From Raoultibacter phocaeensis (lineage in GTDB: Bacteria; Actinomycetota; Coriobacteriia; Coriobacteriales; Eggerthellaceae): 64,000 nt of DNA. Below, one piece after another: positions 30,862 through 38,702 of this stretch (position 1 is its first letter; each line of letters begins with the position of its first letter). The translations under genes were made by a program, and so were the position numbers. Under the pieces are notes generated by a model, which made no database searches, was not told the DNA's origin, and saw nothing but the letters and a program-made list of their open reading frames with translations. The stretch is from assembly GCF_901411515.1 (NCBI RefSeq), contig NZ_CABDUX010000002.1, positions 1-64,000 of the forward strand, written 5' to 3'.

Positions 30862-31098
30862 TTACAAAAACTTTCGAGTCAGGTACTCGATGACGGCATC
30901 GTTTCCGTTGACGAGCTGCCCATCGTCGTAAAGATAGGGAATCAAATCGGCATTGCCTCCCAGCTCGAGAAGCTCTTGATAGGGTTCTTCCTGTTCGACG
31001 TCGCGCTTGTCGAGTTCTATATCGTGTTCGTTGGCGAAGTTGACGACGACGGAGCACGTTTCGCACGGTGCCCAGTAGTAAAGTATCGGCTTGTCCAT
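30862..31098 (-). CDS. Glutaredoxin-like small thiol protein
   Basis: 78 residues with a thioredoxin-fold start: PILYYWAPCETCSVVVNFA, containing a CxxC redox pair, followed by ELDKRDVEQEEPYQELLELGG, then LIPYLYDDGQLVNGNDAVIEYL, the glutaredoxin-type cis-Pro and glutathione-site region. Start at 31098 follows AAAGGA. It lies upstream of tex in the same direction and could share its transcript. A role in disulfide exchange in the cytoplasm is likely; the exact partner is unknown. Confidence 0.8.
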   Translation of the reverse strand: MDKPILYYWAPCETCSVVVNFANEHDIELDKRDVEQEEPYQELLELGGNADLIPYLYDDGQLVNGNDAVIEYLTRKFL

Positions 31099-31288
31099 GG
31101 AAGAGATCCTTTCTCGCTGCGATGACTGCACAATCCTGCCGACTGCCGGCTTTTCGGATTCTGCCCGTATGCATATTGTCGGTCAAAACGGCGCATAAGG
31201 GAATGCGGAGTATGCGAACGGCTTTAACGGCGCCTGCGGAAGCTCATGATCTGATCGCTGCCTTCGCGCATCGCGGACCGTTGCGTTT

Positions 31289-31411
31289 ATGCTCGAAAAG
31301 CTTGGAAGAAAAAAGTATGCAGTGCCTTTTGTGGCGGCTGTCGTGATCACGTGCGCGATGTCGCTCGGGTTCTATCCGATAATAAGGTATTCCTCGGGGG
31401 CCCTACCGTAA
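31289..31411 (+). pseudogene. N-terminal fragment of a YhgE/Pip-like permease
   Basis: Forty codons, MLEKLGRKKYAVPFVAAVV and onward to LGFYPII, match the first 33 residues of the intact permease at 26653-27939 (MVEKLGKKRYVLPFAAFLVV). After IIRYSSGALP comes TAA and the similarity is lost. It is on the opposite strand and about 3.3 kb away, so it is a truncated paralogue, not a continuation. No ribosome binding site is evident. Confidence 0.65.
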
Positions 31412-31796
31412 GCGACATGGACATCTATTGGCTCTTCGCTGATTATGGGCTCACTCGGCGGGAACCGAAGAGTCATATCGTCGATCGCCTTGCGCCCGCT
31501 TTTCTCCATGCATTCCCGCTCGAATGCGATCTGGCCTTGGCGTGGGTGATGCTTGGGCTCACCTCCTGCCGGCTTTACTGCTTGTCAGAATCGCGAGGGA
31601 AGACGGCGGACCTTGCGCGCGTTGCCCGCATGGCAGCTGGTGTATAATATATCTTGAGAGGTCGGCGAGGTATCCCAGAGGGTCTTTCGCCGTTCGTCCC
31701 GATCCCGCAAAGCATCGGTACGAACCGTTGCGGTAAGGTTGCCGGGGCGGGCGCTGACGCGCTGCAAGATGTCTGGGGGATACTAGGGGGTAGCAT
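31412..31796. other. Intergenic region, no gene recognised
   Basis: About 385 bases between the permease remnant and the small cysteine-rich ORF. An open frame of 98 codons (31351-31647) runs through it without family match or ribosome binding site and overlaps the remnant in another frame; I treat it as chance or decayed coding DNA. TATAAT at 31643-31648 is a strong -10 match and probably starts the transcript that covers the small ORF and the LysR gene. Confidence 0.5.
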
Positions 31797-32000
31797 ATGC
31801 CAAGCCAATGCGGTGCTTTCTGTTCATTTTGCGGAAGATGCGGCAGGGCCGTTACGAAGGAGCTGAAAGTCGAGAAGCCCCTCGACGTTGCTCCTCCGGG
31901 AGTGATTCGCGCGACGGGGGGCGTTGCCGAAAGGGGCGCATCAGCGGCGGCTTCGGGCTCCCGGATTTCCGCCGGGATGCCGGACAAGGAATACCGGTAG
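31797..32000 (+). CDS. Small cysteine-rich protein
   Basis: 67 residues. The N-terminus MPSQCGAFCSFCGRCG has four cysteines in a tight pattern that could bind zinc or an iron-sulfur cluster; the rest is short, Ala/Gly-rich and featureless. The GGGGG at 31786-31790 is a usable ribosome binding site. It ends 12 bases before the LysR gene and so is likely co-transcribed with it, ahead of the molybdoenzyme locus. No function known. Confidence 0.5.
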   Translation: MPSQCGAFCSFCGRCGRAVTKELKVEKPLDVAPPGVIRATGGVAERGASAAASGSRISAGMPDKEYR

Positions 32001-32012
32001 AGCCGAAAAGCC

Positions 32013-32888
32013 ATGGAAATCCAGCAATTACGGTACTTTCTTTTGGCTGCTAACAGCTCGAGCTTCTCGCAAGCCGCGAAGCGGTGCTTCACATCCCGCC
32101 AGAATATCGCGCATTCAATAGGTGCTTTGGAACGGGAGCTCAATGTCGCGCTCTTCGAACGCAAGGGGAACGGCGTAGAGTTAACTTCCGCGGGATTGCA
32201 GGTCGCCTGTTTGGCCGACGATATCCTGAACCGCGTGGACTCGCTGCAGTCCTTATTCGGCCCGTCTCCTTCGCACGAAGAGGGTTTGAACATCGCGGTC
32301 TCGTACGGGTTCTTGGGGCGCATTCCCGAAAGGGCTGAATCGTTCATCTTCGGATTTGAGCAGCGCATCAGCTTGTTTGAGATGGGATGCGAGGACTGCT
32401 ACCGTGCTGTCTTATCCGGGGAAGAGGACATCGGTCTAATCCTGTGCATGAAGCGGGATTTCCCAGACTGCAATTCGGACGAAGTGGGCCGATTGAAGGC
32501 GTACGCCATAGTGAACGAGAGTTCTCCGCTCGCCCAGAAGCGCCAACTATCCGTTTTCGACCTGAAGACGCAGAAGCTCCAGATCATGTCCGATTCGGCG
32601 TTCCAGCACGAGCCGCTTTTCTCTGAGTTGAACTCTCTTGGATATGACTTCTCCGACATATCGGTCGCTGCCTCCGCCTCGGCGCTGTACGGGATAAAGC
32701 GGAACGAGGCGATAGGAATCGCCACAAGCAAATTCGCTGACAGCGTCCCTGAGGGAATGCGCGCCATCCCCCTCGACGATCCTCGGTACGACTGGCGCAT
32801 CTACGCGCTGCACTCTCGGCAGCCGAAGCACTGGATGGCCATAGCTCGCTTCATCCAGGGGTTCAGAAAGAGCTACTCCTCTTCGTGA
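32013..32888 (+). CDS. LysR-type transcriptional regulator
   Basis: 291 residues. The N-terminal winged helix-turn-helix is clear: MEIQQLRYFLLAANSSSFSQ, AAKRCFTSRQNIAHSIGALE, LFERKGNGVELTSAG. The C-terminal effector domain (about 95-285) has the periplasmic-binding-protein-like pattern. It lies immediately upstream of, and in the same direction as, the cytoplasmic molybdopterin enzyme; by analogy with substrate-induced loci it is probably the local activator responding to the enzyme's substrate. A perfect palindrome CAGATATCTG at 33017-33026 in the following gap is a candidate binding site. Confidence 0.88.
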   Translation: MEIQQLRYFLLAANSSSFSQAAKRCFTSRQNIAHSIGALERELNVALFERKGNGVELTSAGLQVACLADDILNRVDSLQSLFGPSPSHEEGLNIAVSYGFLGRIPERAESFIFGFEQRISLFEMGCEDCYRAVLSGEEDIGLILCMKRDFPDCNSDEVGRLKAYAIVNESSPLAQKRQLSVFDLKTQKLQIMSDSAFQHEPLFSELNSLGYDFSDISVAASASALYGIKRNEAIGIATSKFADSVPEGMRAIPLDDPRYDWRIYALHSRQPKHWMAIARFIQGFRKSYSSS

Positions 32889-33016
32889 CGCACCGGGGTC
32901 GCCTCGTGCGCAGCGGAGACACGGCGGCCTTCGCAGGTCGGAGGAGGCGAATCCACAGAAGCGCGAGGTGGGTGACAAATCCTATTTGACACTCGGTGCC
33001 GAACCAGGGCTTTCGG

Positions 33017-33026
33017 CAGATATCTG
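33017..33026. promoter_or_regulatory. Candidate LysR binding palindrome
   Basis: CAGATATCTG, a perfect 10-base palindrome 92 bases before the molybdoenzyme start, in the 229-base gap after the LysR gene. A TTGACA at 32986-32991 precedes it. The assignment rests on position only. Confidence 0.4.
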
Positions 33027-33117
33027 ACATCTTCTGCTCCCGCCATCTGCGCAGGCATACTTGTCGTTGGGCGCGAACATCGTAGGCGTCCGTGAAGACG
33101 AGTGTAAGGAGACAGCT

Positions 33118-35544
33118 ATGAGCGAATGGAAACGTCAAGAAGATGACGAGATCATCTTCCGAACTTGCGCTTGGTCGCCTCCGGGATGCCATCCGGTGGG
33201 ATGCGGCCTTCAGGTGCATGTGAAAAACGGCGTGGTGACGGAGGTCGAGGGGGATCCCGAGCACCCTATTACAAAAGGATCCCTGTGTCCGCGCTGCCTT
33301 GCGTTGACCGAGTACATCTACCATCCGGATCGGATCATCCACCCCATGAAGCGAGCGAAGGAGGATCGCGGTCTCGATACATGGGAGCGCTGTTCATGGG
33401 ATGAAGCGAGCGACCTCGTGGCGAATGCGGCCAACGAGATCATCGAGAAGTACGGGGCCGAGACCATTGCGGTGTTCGGCGGCACCGGGCGCGAGGCGAA
33501 CTACTGGTACACCCAGTGGGCGAACCTGGTGTTCGGTTCTCCCAATGCCGTGTACGCCCAAGCCGGATGGTCGTGCTACGGTCCGCGCATCTCCAATACC
33601 GCATTCATGCTTGGCGGCGGCTACCCCGAGATAGATTACGCCCAGAAGTTCGCCGACCGCTACGAGCATGAGGGCTTCGTGCCTCCCGAGGTCGTTGTGC
33701 TGTGGGGCAAGGAGCCCCTCCGCTCCAATCCCGACGGCATGTACGGCCATGCCGTCATCGAGATGATGCGTCAGTTCGGCACGAAGCTCATCTGCGTCGA
33801 CCCCCGCATGACCTGGCTGGGGACCCGTTCCGAGATCGTCCTTCAAGTCAAGCCGGGTACCGACACCGCCATGGCCATGGCCTGGATCTACGTCATTGAC
33901 CACGAGGGCCTGGCCGATCGCGAGTGGATCGACGCATGGACCTACGGGTACGACGAGCTCGTCGAGCGTTGCAAGGAGATGCCCCCTTCACGGGCGGCTG
34001 AGATATGCGGCGTCGACGAGGACCTTATCTGGAAAGCCGCCCGCATGTACGGCGAAGCCAGCCCGTCTTCGCTGGCATGGGGTCTCGCTGTGGACGAGAA
34101 CCCGAACGGCACCCAGCTCGGCCAGTGCCTGATCGCGCTCATGACGATCACTGGCTTCATCGACGCCCCCGGCGGAACTACCCTGGGCATGAACGACGAC
34201 GGTGGCAACCGCGTCGACGGCGGCAAGGCGAGGGATGCGAGCAAGAAGGTCGAAGACAAGAAGGACTCCACACTCGCCGTCGCGCTCAAGAACGGCCTCA
34301 TGACCGAGGAGATGTGGGAGACCAAGCGGATCGGCGTCGACAAGTACCCCGCCGTGGGCGCCGTTATGTGGACCGCCCATCCCGACGAGTTCCTCAAGGC
34401 TCTCGAGACCGAGAAGCCCTACAAGGTGCACATGGCCGGCTACGTCTCTTCCAACCCCGTGGGCACCGCCATATCCGCAGAGCCCCAGCGATGGTACGAA
34501 GCCCTCAGGAAGCTCGACTTCAACTTCGCGTGCGACTGCTTCATGAACCCCACCATTATGGGTGTGTGCGACGTCGTTTTCCCGGTGGCGTCCACCATCG
34601 AGCACGACGGCATGGTGGCTACCCACTACGCCTCTAACGCCTCCTTCTATGGTGCGCAGAACAAATGCGTACAGGTGGGTGAATGTAAAAGCGACATCGA
34701 GATTATGATGATGGTCGGAAAGAAGATTCATCCCGAATTCTGGAACCGGTTCGAAACCCAGGAGGACTACGATAACTTTCATGTCATGCGCAGTTGGCTT
34801 CCCTTCAAGGAGCTTCGGGAAAAGGTCGTTGTCATGTCGGAGGAGCCCTACTACAAGTACAAGATCGGCAAGCTCCGCCCCGACGGGCAGCCCGGGTTCC
34901 CAACCACCACCGGCCGCGTGGAGTTATATTCCCTGATGTACAAGAACTGGGGCGAAGACCCGCTGCCCTATTATGAGCCGCCCGTGTACGGTCCCGACAG
35001 CTTGCCCGATCTGAGCAAGGACTACCCGTTCATGATGATCACCGGCGCGCGCGAGCAGAACTACTTCCATTCCGAGCACAAGCAGGTGCCCTCGCTTCGC
35101 AAGATCACGCCCTGGCCGATGATCGATATCAATTCGGAGGACGCAGCTGCCTGCGGTATCGAAGAGGGCGACTGGGTGGAGATACATTCGCCTTACGGCC
35201 ATATTCGCCAAAAGGCCCGCGTCACCCCTACCATGAAGAAGGGCGTCGTCCACTGCATGCACGGCTTTTGGTATCCCGAGCAGGAAGCAGACGCCCCCAA
35301 CCTTTACGGGAACTGGAAGTCCAACGTCAACATGCTCATGCCGAACAGCGTGAACGGCAAGCTCGGGTTTGGCAACACCTTCAAGCAGATGATGGTGAGC
35401 ATCAGAAAGGTCGACGATCTGGGTGGCCCGAACGACCCCGGATCCACGGGCATCATCTTGGAACCGAGCCGTCAGGCCGAGTTCTCTATCCAGCAGAAGT
35501 GGCGTCCAGCCGACGAGCCCACCGATAAGTACCTGAAGAGATAG
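33118..35544 (+). CDS. Cytoplasmic molybdopterin-dependent oxidoreductase, catechol-dehydroxylase/acetylene-hydratase-like
   Basis: 808 residues of the DMSO-reductase superfamily with no Tat signal, so the enzyme should act in the cytoplasm. The N-terminal [4Fe-4S] site is C17-x6-C24-x4-C29-x27-C57 (CAWSPPGCHPVGC and SLCPRC); the long first spacing is what I recall for the gut catechol-dehydroxylase clade. Cofactor segments include VVLWGKEPLRSNPDG, ICVDPRMTWLGTRSEIVLQV, PGTDTAMAMAWIYVI and, at the C-terminus, ITGAREQNYFHSEHKQ. A cysteine near residue 153 (AGWSCYGPR) is a candidate metal ligand. ATG at 33118 follows AAGGAGAC. The partner 4Fe-4S gene and an anion transporter follow, and a LysR gene precedes. 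The substrate is unknown; an aromatic or small organic acid is plausible. Confidence 0.82.
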   Translation: MSEWKRQEDDEIIFRTCAWSPPGCHPVGCGLQVHVKNGVVTEVEGDPEHPITKGSLCPRCLALTEYIYHPDRIIHPMKRAKEDRGLDTWERCSWDEASDLVANAANEIIEKYGAETIAVFGGTGREANYWYTQWANLVFGSPNAVYAQAGWSCYGPRISNTAFMLGGGYPEIDYAQKFADRYEHEGFVPPEVVVLWGKEPLRSNPDGMYGHAVIEMMRQFGTKLICVDPRMTWLGTRSEIVLQVKPGTDTAMAMAWIYVIDHEGLADREWIDAWTYGYDELVERCKEMPPSRAAEICGVDEDLIWKAARMYGEASPSSLAWGLAVDENPNGTQLGQCLIALMTITGFIDAPGGTTLGMNDDGGNRVDGGKARDASKKVEDKKDSTLAVALKNGLMTEEMWETKRIGVDKYPAVGAVMWTAHPDEFLKALETEKPYKVHMAGYVSSNPVGTAISAEPQRWYEALRKLDFNFACDCFMNPTIMGVCDVVFPVASTIEHDGMVATHYASNASFYGAQNKCVQVGECKSDIEIMMMVGKKIHPEFWNRFETQEDYDNFHVMRSWLPFKELREKVVVMSEEPYYKYKIGKLRPDGQPGFPTTTGRVELYSLMYKNWGEDPLPYYEPPVYGPDSLPDLSKDYPFMMITGAREQNYFHSEHKQVPSLRKITPWPMIDINSEDAAACGIEEGDWVEIHSPYGHIRQKARVTPTMKKGVVHCMHGFWYPEQEADAPNLYGNWKSNVNMLMPNSVNGKLGFGNTFKQMMVSIRKVDDLGGPNDPGSTGIILEPSRQAEFSIQQKWRPADEPTDKYLKR

Positions 35545-35557
35545 AGGGGAGAAGACC

Positions 35558-35893
35558 ATGTTGCAAGGTGCTCTTTACATTGACTTCGAATTTTGCTCGG
35601 GTTGCCACAGCTGCGAGGTTGCATGTCGCACGCATCTCGGGCTACCCAGTACCGAAGACGGGATCAAAGTGCTGGAGGATCGCCCCCATCAGCATGAAGA
35701 CGGTTCTTGGCATTGGGACTACCTGGCCTATCCGACGGAGCTCTGCGATCTTTGCGAGGGCCGCGTCGCGGAGGGTAAGCTGCCTTCGTGCGTGCAGTGC
35801 TGCCAAGCCAAAGTGCTCGAGTACGGCACAATCGAGGAATGCACCGCCAAGCTCCTTGGAAAGCCTAGGAAGGCGGCGGTGTTCGTCCCGTAG
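35558..35893 (+). CDS. Short [4Fe-4S] electron-transfer subunit
   Basis: 111 residues. One ferredoxin-type motif near the start, FCSGCHSCEVAC (C-x2-C-x2-C-x3-C), and a second set in LCDLCEGR...PSCVQCCQA. This can hold about two clusters, whereas DmsB-like subunits are usually 180-220 residues with four. It begins 13 bases after the molybdoenzyme stop with GGGGAGAAG as ribosome binding site, so it is its electron partner. No membrane anchor gene follows, which suggests that electrons come from a soluble donor or another complex. Confidence 0.85.
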   Translation: MLQGALYIDFEFCSGCHSCEVACRTHLGLPSTEDGIKVLEDRPHQHEDGSWHWDYLAYPTELCDLCEGRVAEGKLPSCVQCCQAKVLEYGTIEECTAKLLGKPRKAAVFVP

Positions 35894-35905
35894 CGGACGT
35901 ATTTC

Positions 35906-35956
35906 CGTCGAGGCTGCGGGAGTGCCGGCGTAAGCCGGGACCCCGCACCCTCGACG
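35906..35956. repeat. Long imperfect hairpin, REP-like or terminator
   Basis: CGTCGAGG (35906-35913) pairs with CCTCGACG (35949-35956); inside, GCGGG/CCCGC and CCGGC-GTAA-GCCGG continue the stem. It follows the 4Fe-4S gene directly. The remaining bases to 36158 hold no gene that I can see. Confidence 0.55.
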
Positions 35957-36158
35957 CGGATCAAGGGGCGGAACTGGAGTCTCGGGCAACCAGGGTTTCG
36001 GCTCCGCTTAGGAGAGCGACTTCCGGCCCGTCGCGAAGCGCCCTTCCAGCCAAACGAGTGGATCTTTCAGCGCAGGAAAAGCGCGCTCGCATCGGCCGGA
36101 GGCAGGCGCTTGCGGCATGCGGCTTGGAAACGCAACGAGATAAAGATAGGGGAGAAGA

Positions 36159-37673
36159 ATGGCTCGCATCGAAGCTGCTGCCTCTGGTCGAGAAACCTGC
36201 ATGAAAGGCCGGCCGGCAGATACAAAATCTCGAAAGCAGGTGCTTTCTATCGTCGTTGCTGCTGCCGTGTTCCTGTTCTTTCAGTTTGCATGTCCCGTAC
36301 CGGAGGGCCTTTCGCGTTCAGCTATGTCGGCGGTCGGCATTCTTCTATGCTGCATCATATTATGGGTGACCGAGGCATTCCCGTTCATCGTCACCGTCGT
36401 CCTCGTCTACATCCTGCTTCCCGTTACCGGTGTTTTACCGTATGCCACGACCACGCTTGCGGACGGGACGGTGGTGCAGTCGGTATTCAACCAGTCTAGC
36501 TTGATGGTTCCCATTTACTGTCTGTTCATCTTCGCCGTGACTGCCGCGGTCATGGCCACGCCCATCCCGTACCGCATCGCCAACGTCGTTCTGAAATGGT
36601 CCCGGGGCGACAGCAGGAAGATGGTCGTCGGCCTCATGATGGCCACGGGGGTGTTCTCTATGTTTATCGCCGACCTCGCGGCATGCGCCATCTTCGTCGG
36701 CATCAGCCTAGCCATCGTCGAGGCCAACGGCGGGATCAAGAGGCAGTCCGGTCTCGGGAAGGCGCTTGTGATCGGCATTCCCGTCGCCGCCCTCGTCGGG
36801 GGCATCGGCACTCCTTTGGGGAATTCGTCGAACATGCTGTGCATAGGCCTGCTCGAAGCGGCCATGCCTATCCGGGTGACGTTCCTGGGATGGTGCATCG
36901 TCAACGTTCCTTTGGCGCTGGCCGTTACATTCCTTTCCGCCCTGTACATCTCCAGGGCGTTCAAGCTCGAGGACATCAAAACGGAGGCTTCCGCCAGCGT
37001 GGACGCCAAGCTGAGGGGGATAGGGGGGATCACAAAGAAAGAGTTCAAGCTTCTGGTCTGGTACATCGTCGCTTTTGGCTTAATGATTGCGAGTACGTGG
37101 GTTCCCCAGATCAATTCGATACTCGTCGCCTTGGCGTTTACCGTGATCGCGTTCCTGCCCGGGGTAAGGCTTCTGACCAAGGAAGAGTTCTACAAGAACA
37201 TACCTTGGGAAGTCATCATGATGGTCATCGGCATCCAAGTGCTCGCATCCGGCCTTATGGGAACCGGTGTTGTCGAATGGCTGGTTGGTACGGTCTTCGT
37301 GGGGGTCGAAGGATGGCCCGTTCTGCTGATCGTATTCGCCATGTGCCTCGTCACGCTGGTGTTACATATGTTTATCCCCATCGGGCCCCCGGTCATCTCT
37401 GTCGTCGTGCCCCTCATGGTCGCTGTGGTATCCGCCGTCAATGCGAGCGCTGGCGGCGTAGCCATCAATCCGGCGATAATCGCCTGCATAGGCGGTGGTT
37501 TGGGCGTCGTCTCGACGTTTTTCCCTTTGGACTCCATCGTCCTGATCGGCTACGACAAAGGTTGGGTTTCAATGAGGGAATGGCTCGTCAGAGGATGGGG
37601 TCCCACGCTTATTTTGTTCGTAGCGAGCGTTCTGTGGCTTCCCTTCGCCTGCGGTTTCGCGTTCCCCGTCTAG
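36159..37673 (+). CDS. DASS/SLC13-type anion transporter
   Basis: 504 residues with about 11-12 hydrophobic spans, matching the divalent anion:sodium symporter family that carries dicarboxylates, sulfate or related organic anions. Typical segments: GILLCCIILWVTEAFPFIVT, PYRIANVVLKWSRGD, GIPVAALVGGIGTPLGNSSN (the first substrate-binding hairpin, with the SNT-like motif as SSN) and FIPIGPPVISVVVP with the second hairpin further on. Start follows GGGGAGAAG. Placed after the molybdoenzyme pair, it probably imports the substrate or exports the product. Confidence 0.87.
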   Translation: MARIEAAASGRETCMKGRPADTKSRKQVLSIVVAAAVFLFFQFACPVPEGLSRSAMSAVGILLCCIILWVTEAFPFIVTVVLVYILLPVTGVLPYATTTLADGTVVQSVFNQSSLMVPIYCLFIFAVTAAVMATPIPYRIANVVLKWSRGDSRKMVVGLMMATGVFSMFIADLAACAIFVGISLAIVEANGGIKRQSGLGKALVIGIPVAALVGGIGTPLGNSSNMLCIGLLEAAMPIRVTFLGWCIVNVPLALAVTFLSALYISRAFKLEDIKTEASASVDAKLRGIGGITKKEFKLLVWYIVAFGLMIASTWVPQINSILVALAFTVIAFLPGVRLLTKEEFYKNIPWEVIMMVIGIQVLASGLMGTGVVEWLVGTVFVGVEGWPVLLIVFAMCLVTLVLHMFIPIGPPVISVVVPLMVAVVSAVNASAGGVAINPAIIACIGGGLGVVSTFFPLDSIVLIGYDKGWVSMREWLVRGWGPTLILFVASVLWLPFACGFAFPV

Positions 37674-37760
37674 GAACCTTGCTGTCGGTAGGTGACTTCG
37701 TTAACGGCGTTGCTGGGGGCGATGATCACCCAGCCATTGTAGCAAATGGAGGATCTCACC

Positions 37761-37928
37761 ATGGAATCGATGCCTTTCGATGGGGTAGCCCTCGTTTTGA
37801 CGGGCGCTGCGATCGTGGCTCTCGGCGCAGAGGCGGCGCAGGCGAGGGCGGGAGGAAGCGGCTGGAAGCGGCTATGCGAAAAATACTTTGCCGAGTACGT
37901 CGAGCGTATGCGGCAGTACAGGAAGTGA
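37761..37928 (+). CDS. Small protein with one hydrophobic segment
   Basis: 55 residues: a hydrophobic stretch FDGVALVLTGAAIVALGAEA, then a basic C-terminal helix ending CEKYFAEYVERMRQYRK. The ATG at 37761 follows GGAGG with an 8-base gap. It lies between the transporter and the zinc-ribbon gene in the same direction. No family recognised; a small membrane-associated accessory protein is possible. Confidence 0.5.
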   Translation: MESMPFDGVALVLTGAAIVALGAEAAQARAGGSGWKRLCEKYFAEYVERMRQYRK

Positions 37929-37980
37929 TGCGGATTGCCTCTCGAAGGGAGGCGGCTCCGCATCGTGAAAGGATGACGTT

Positions 37981-38256
37981 ATGTGTTTTAGACCGTCGAG
38001 CGTTGAAATGAAATGTCCTGAATGCGGCGCGTCCGTAGGCGCGTTCGATCAAACATGCGCCGAATGCGGAGCCGAATTGAGCGGTGGGGCGCCGAGGATG
38101 CCCATCGGAGCACCCGGAGCACCCGGAGCACCGGCGGTAGCCCCAGGCGCTCCAGCAGCCCCGAGCGCCCCGGCAGCCCCGGGCGCCCCGGCAGCCCCGG
38201 GCGTGCCCGGCGCTATACCGGCAGACGGTTCGAGCGCTATGCGCAAGTTGCTTTGA
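37981..38256 (+). CDS. Zinc-ribbon protein with collagen-like GAP repeats
   Basis: 91 residues in three parts: a short lead MCFRPSSVEM, a zinc ribbon CPECGASVGAFDQTCAECG (two CxxC pairs), and a Pro/Ala/Gly repeat tail (GAPGAPGAPAVAPGAPAAP and so on) of about 40 residues. ATG follows GAAAGGA. It is probably the last gene of the molybdoenzyme-transporter locus. I recall small proteins with the same MCFRP start beside transporters and redox enzymes in gut anaerobes, but cannot verify this. No function known. Confidence 0.6.
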   Translation: MCFRPSSVEMKCPECGASVGAFDQTCAECGAELSGGAPRMPIGAPGAPGAPAVAPGAPAAPSAPAAPGAPAAPGVPGAIPADGSSAMRKLL

Positions 38257-38702
38257 CGATCTCGGAAAGAAGCGGGTCAGGGGACTTGTCGTAACGAGCC
38301 AGCTCCCAAGCGCAGAGAACACCGTAACCAGAACGGAAAACAAAGCGAATCAAGAAGACCGGCCGAGTCCGGACTCGGCCGGGTACTTCGATACCGCCCC
38401 ATCGCGTTCATGGCGACGCTTAAAAGTTCGGGCCATTCGGTCGACGCCGAGGGTGTCTCCGGAGACGAAAGAAAAAAGCCGTTTTGGAATCGGAATGAGG
38501 GGCATCTGCCGTCATCGAGCGGCGCAGCGGGCTCGCTATCTGGGCCGTAAGCGGAGGCCGCGTGGCAGATCCCCGTCGAATTCACCGGTTCACGTCCTTC
38601 CGGCGCAAGCGCGCATCGGTACCAATGGGAAGAACGGGTTTGCCGGAACGACGTGCCCCTCAGAATGGATTTCGCCGTAAACGCGCAAGCAAGGAGAATG
38701 TC
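38257..38702. other. Intergenic region with a 24-base perfect palindrome
   Basis: About 445 bases between the zinc-ribbon gene and the arylamine acetyltransferase. 38359-38382 is a perfect 24-base palindrome (12-base half CCGGCCGAGTCC). It could act as a terminator stem or a protein binding site. The remainder has no coding signal I can support; the frame leading into the acetyltransferase from 38562 has no ribosome binding site. Confidence 0.55.

Noticed and set aside
31351-31647. 98-codon plus-strand ORF
   Set aside because: It overlaps the permease remnant in another frame, lacks a ribosome binding site and resembles no family.
35906-35956. Insertion-sequence end or CRISPR repeat
   Set aside because: It is a single hairpin with no transposase, partner end or repeated unit nearby.
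36596-38011. 471-codon plus-strand frame across the transporter and the small genes
   Set aside because: It is Arg/His-rich and overlaps the clear transporter frame and the zinc-ribbon start; it is a frame shadow.
38100-38210. CRISPR-like or minisatellite repeat
   Set aside because: The near-periodic GGAGCACCC-type units encode Gly-Ala-Pro repeats inside the zinc-ribbon gene and have no spacers.
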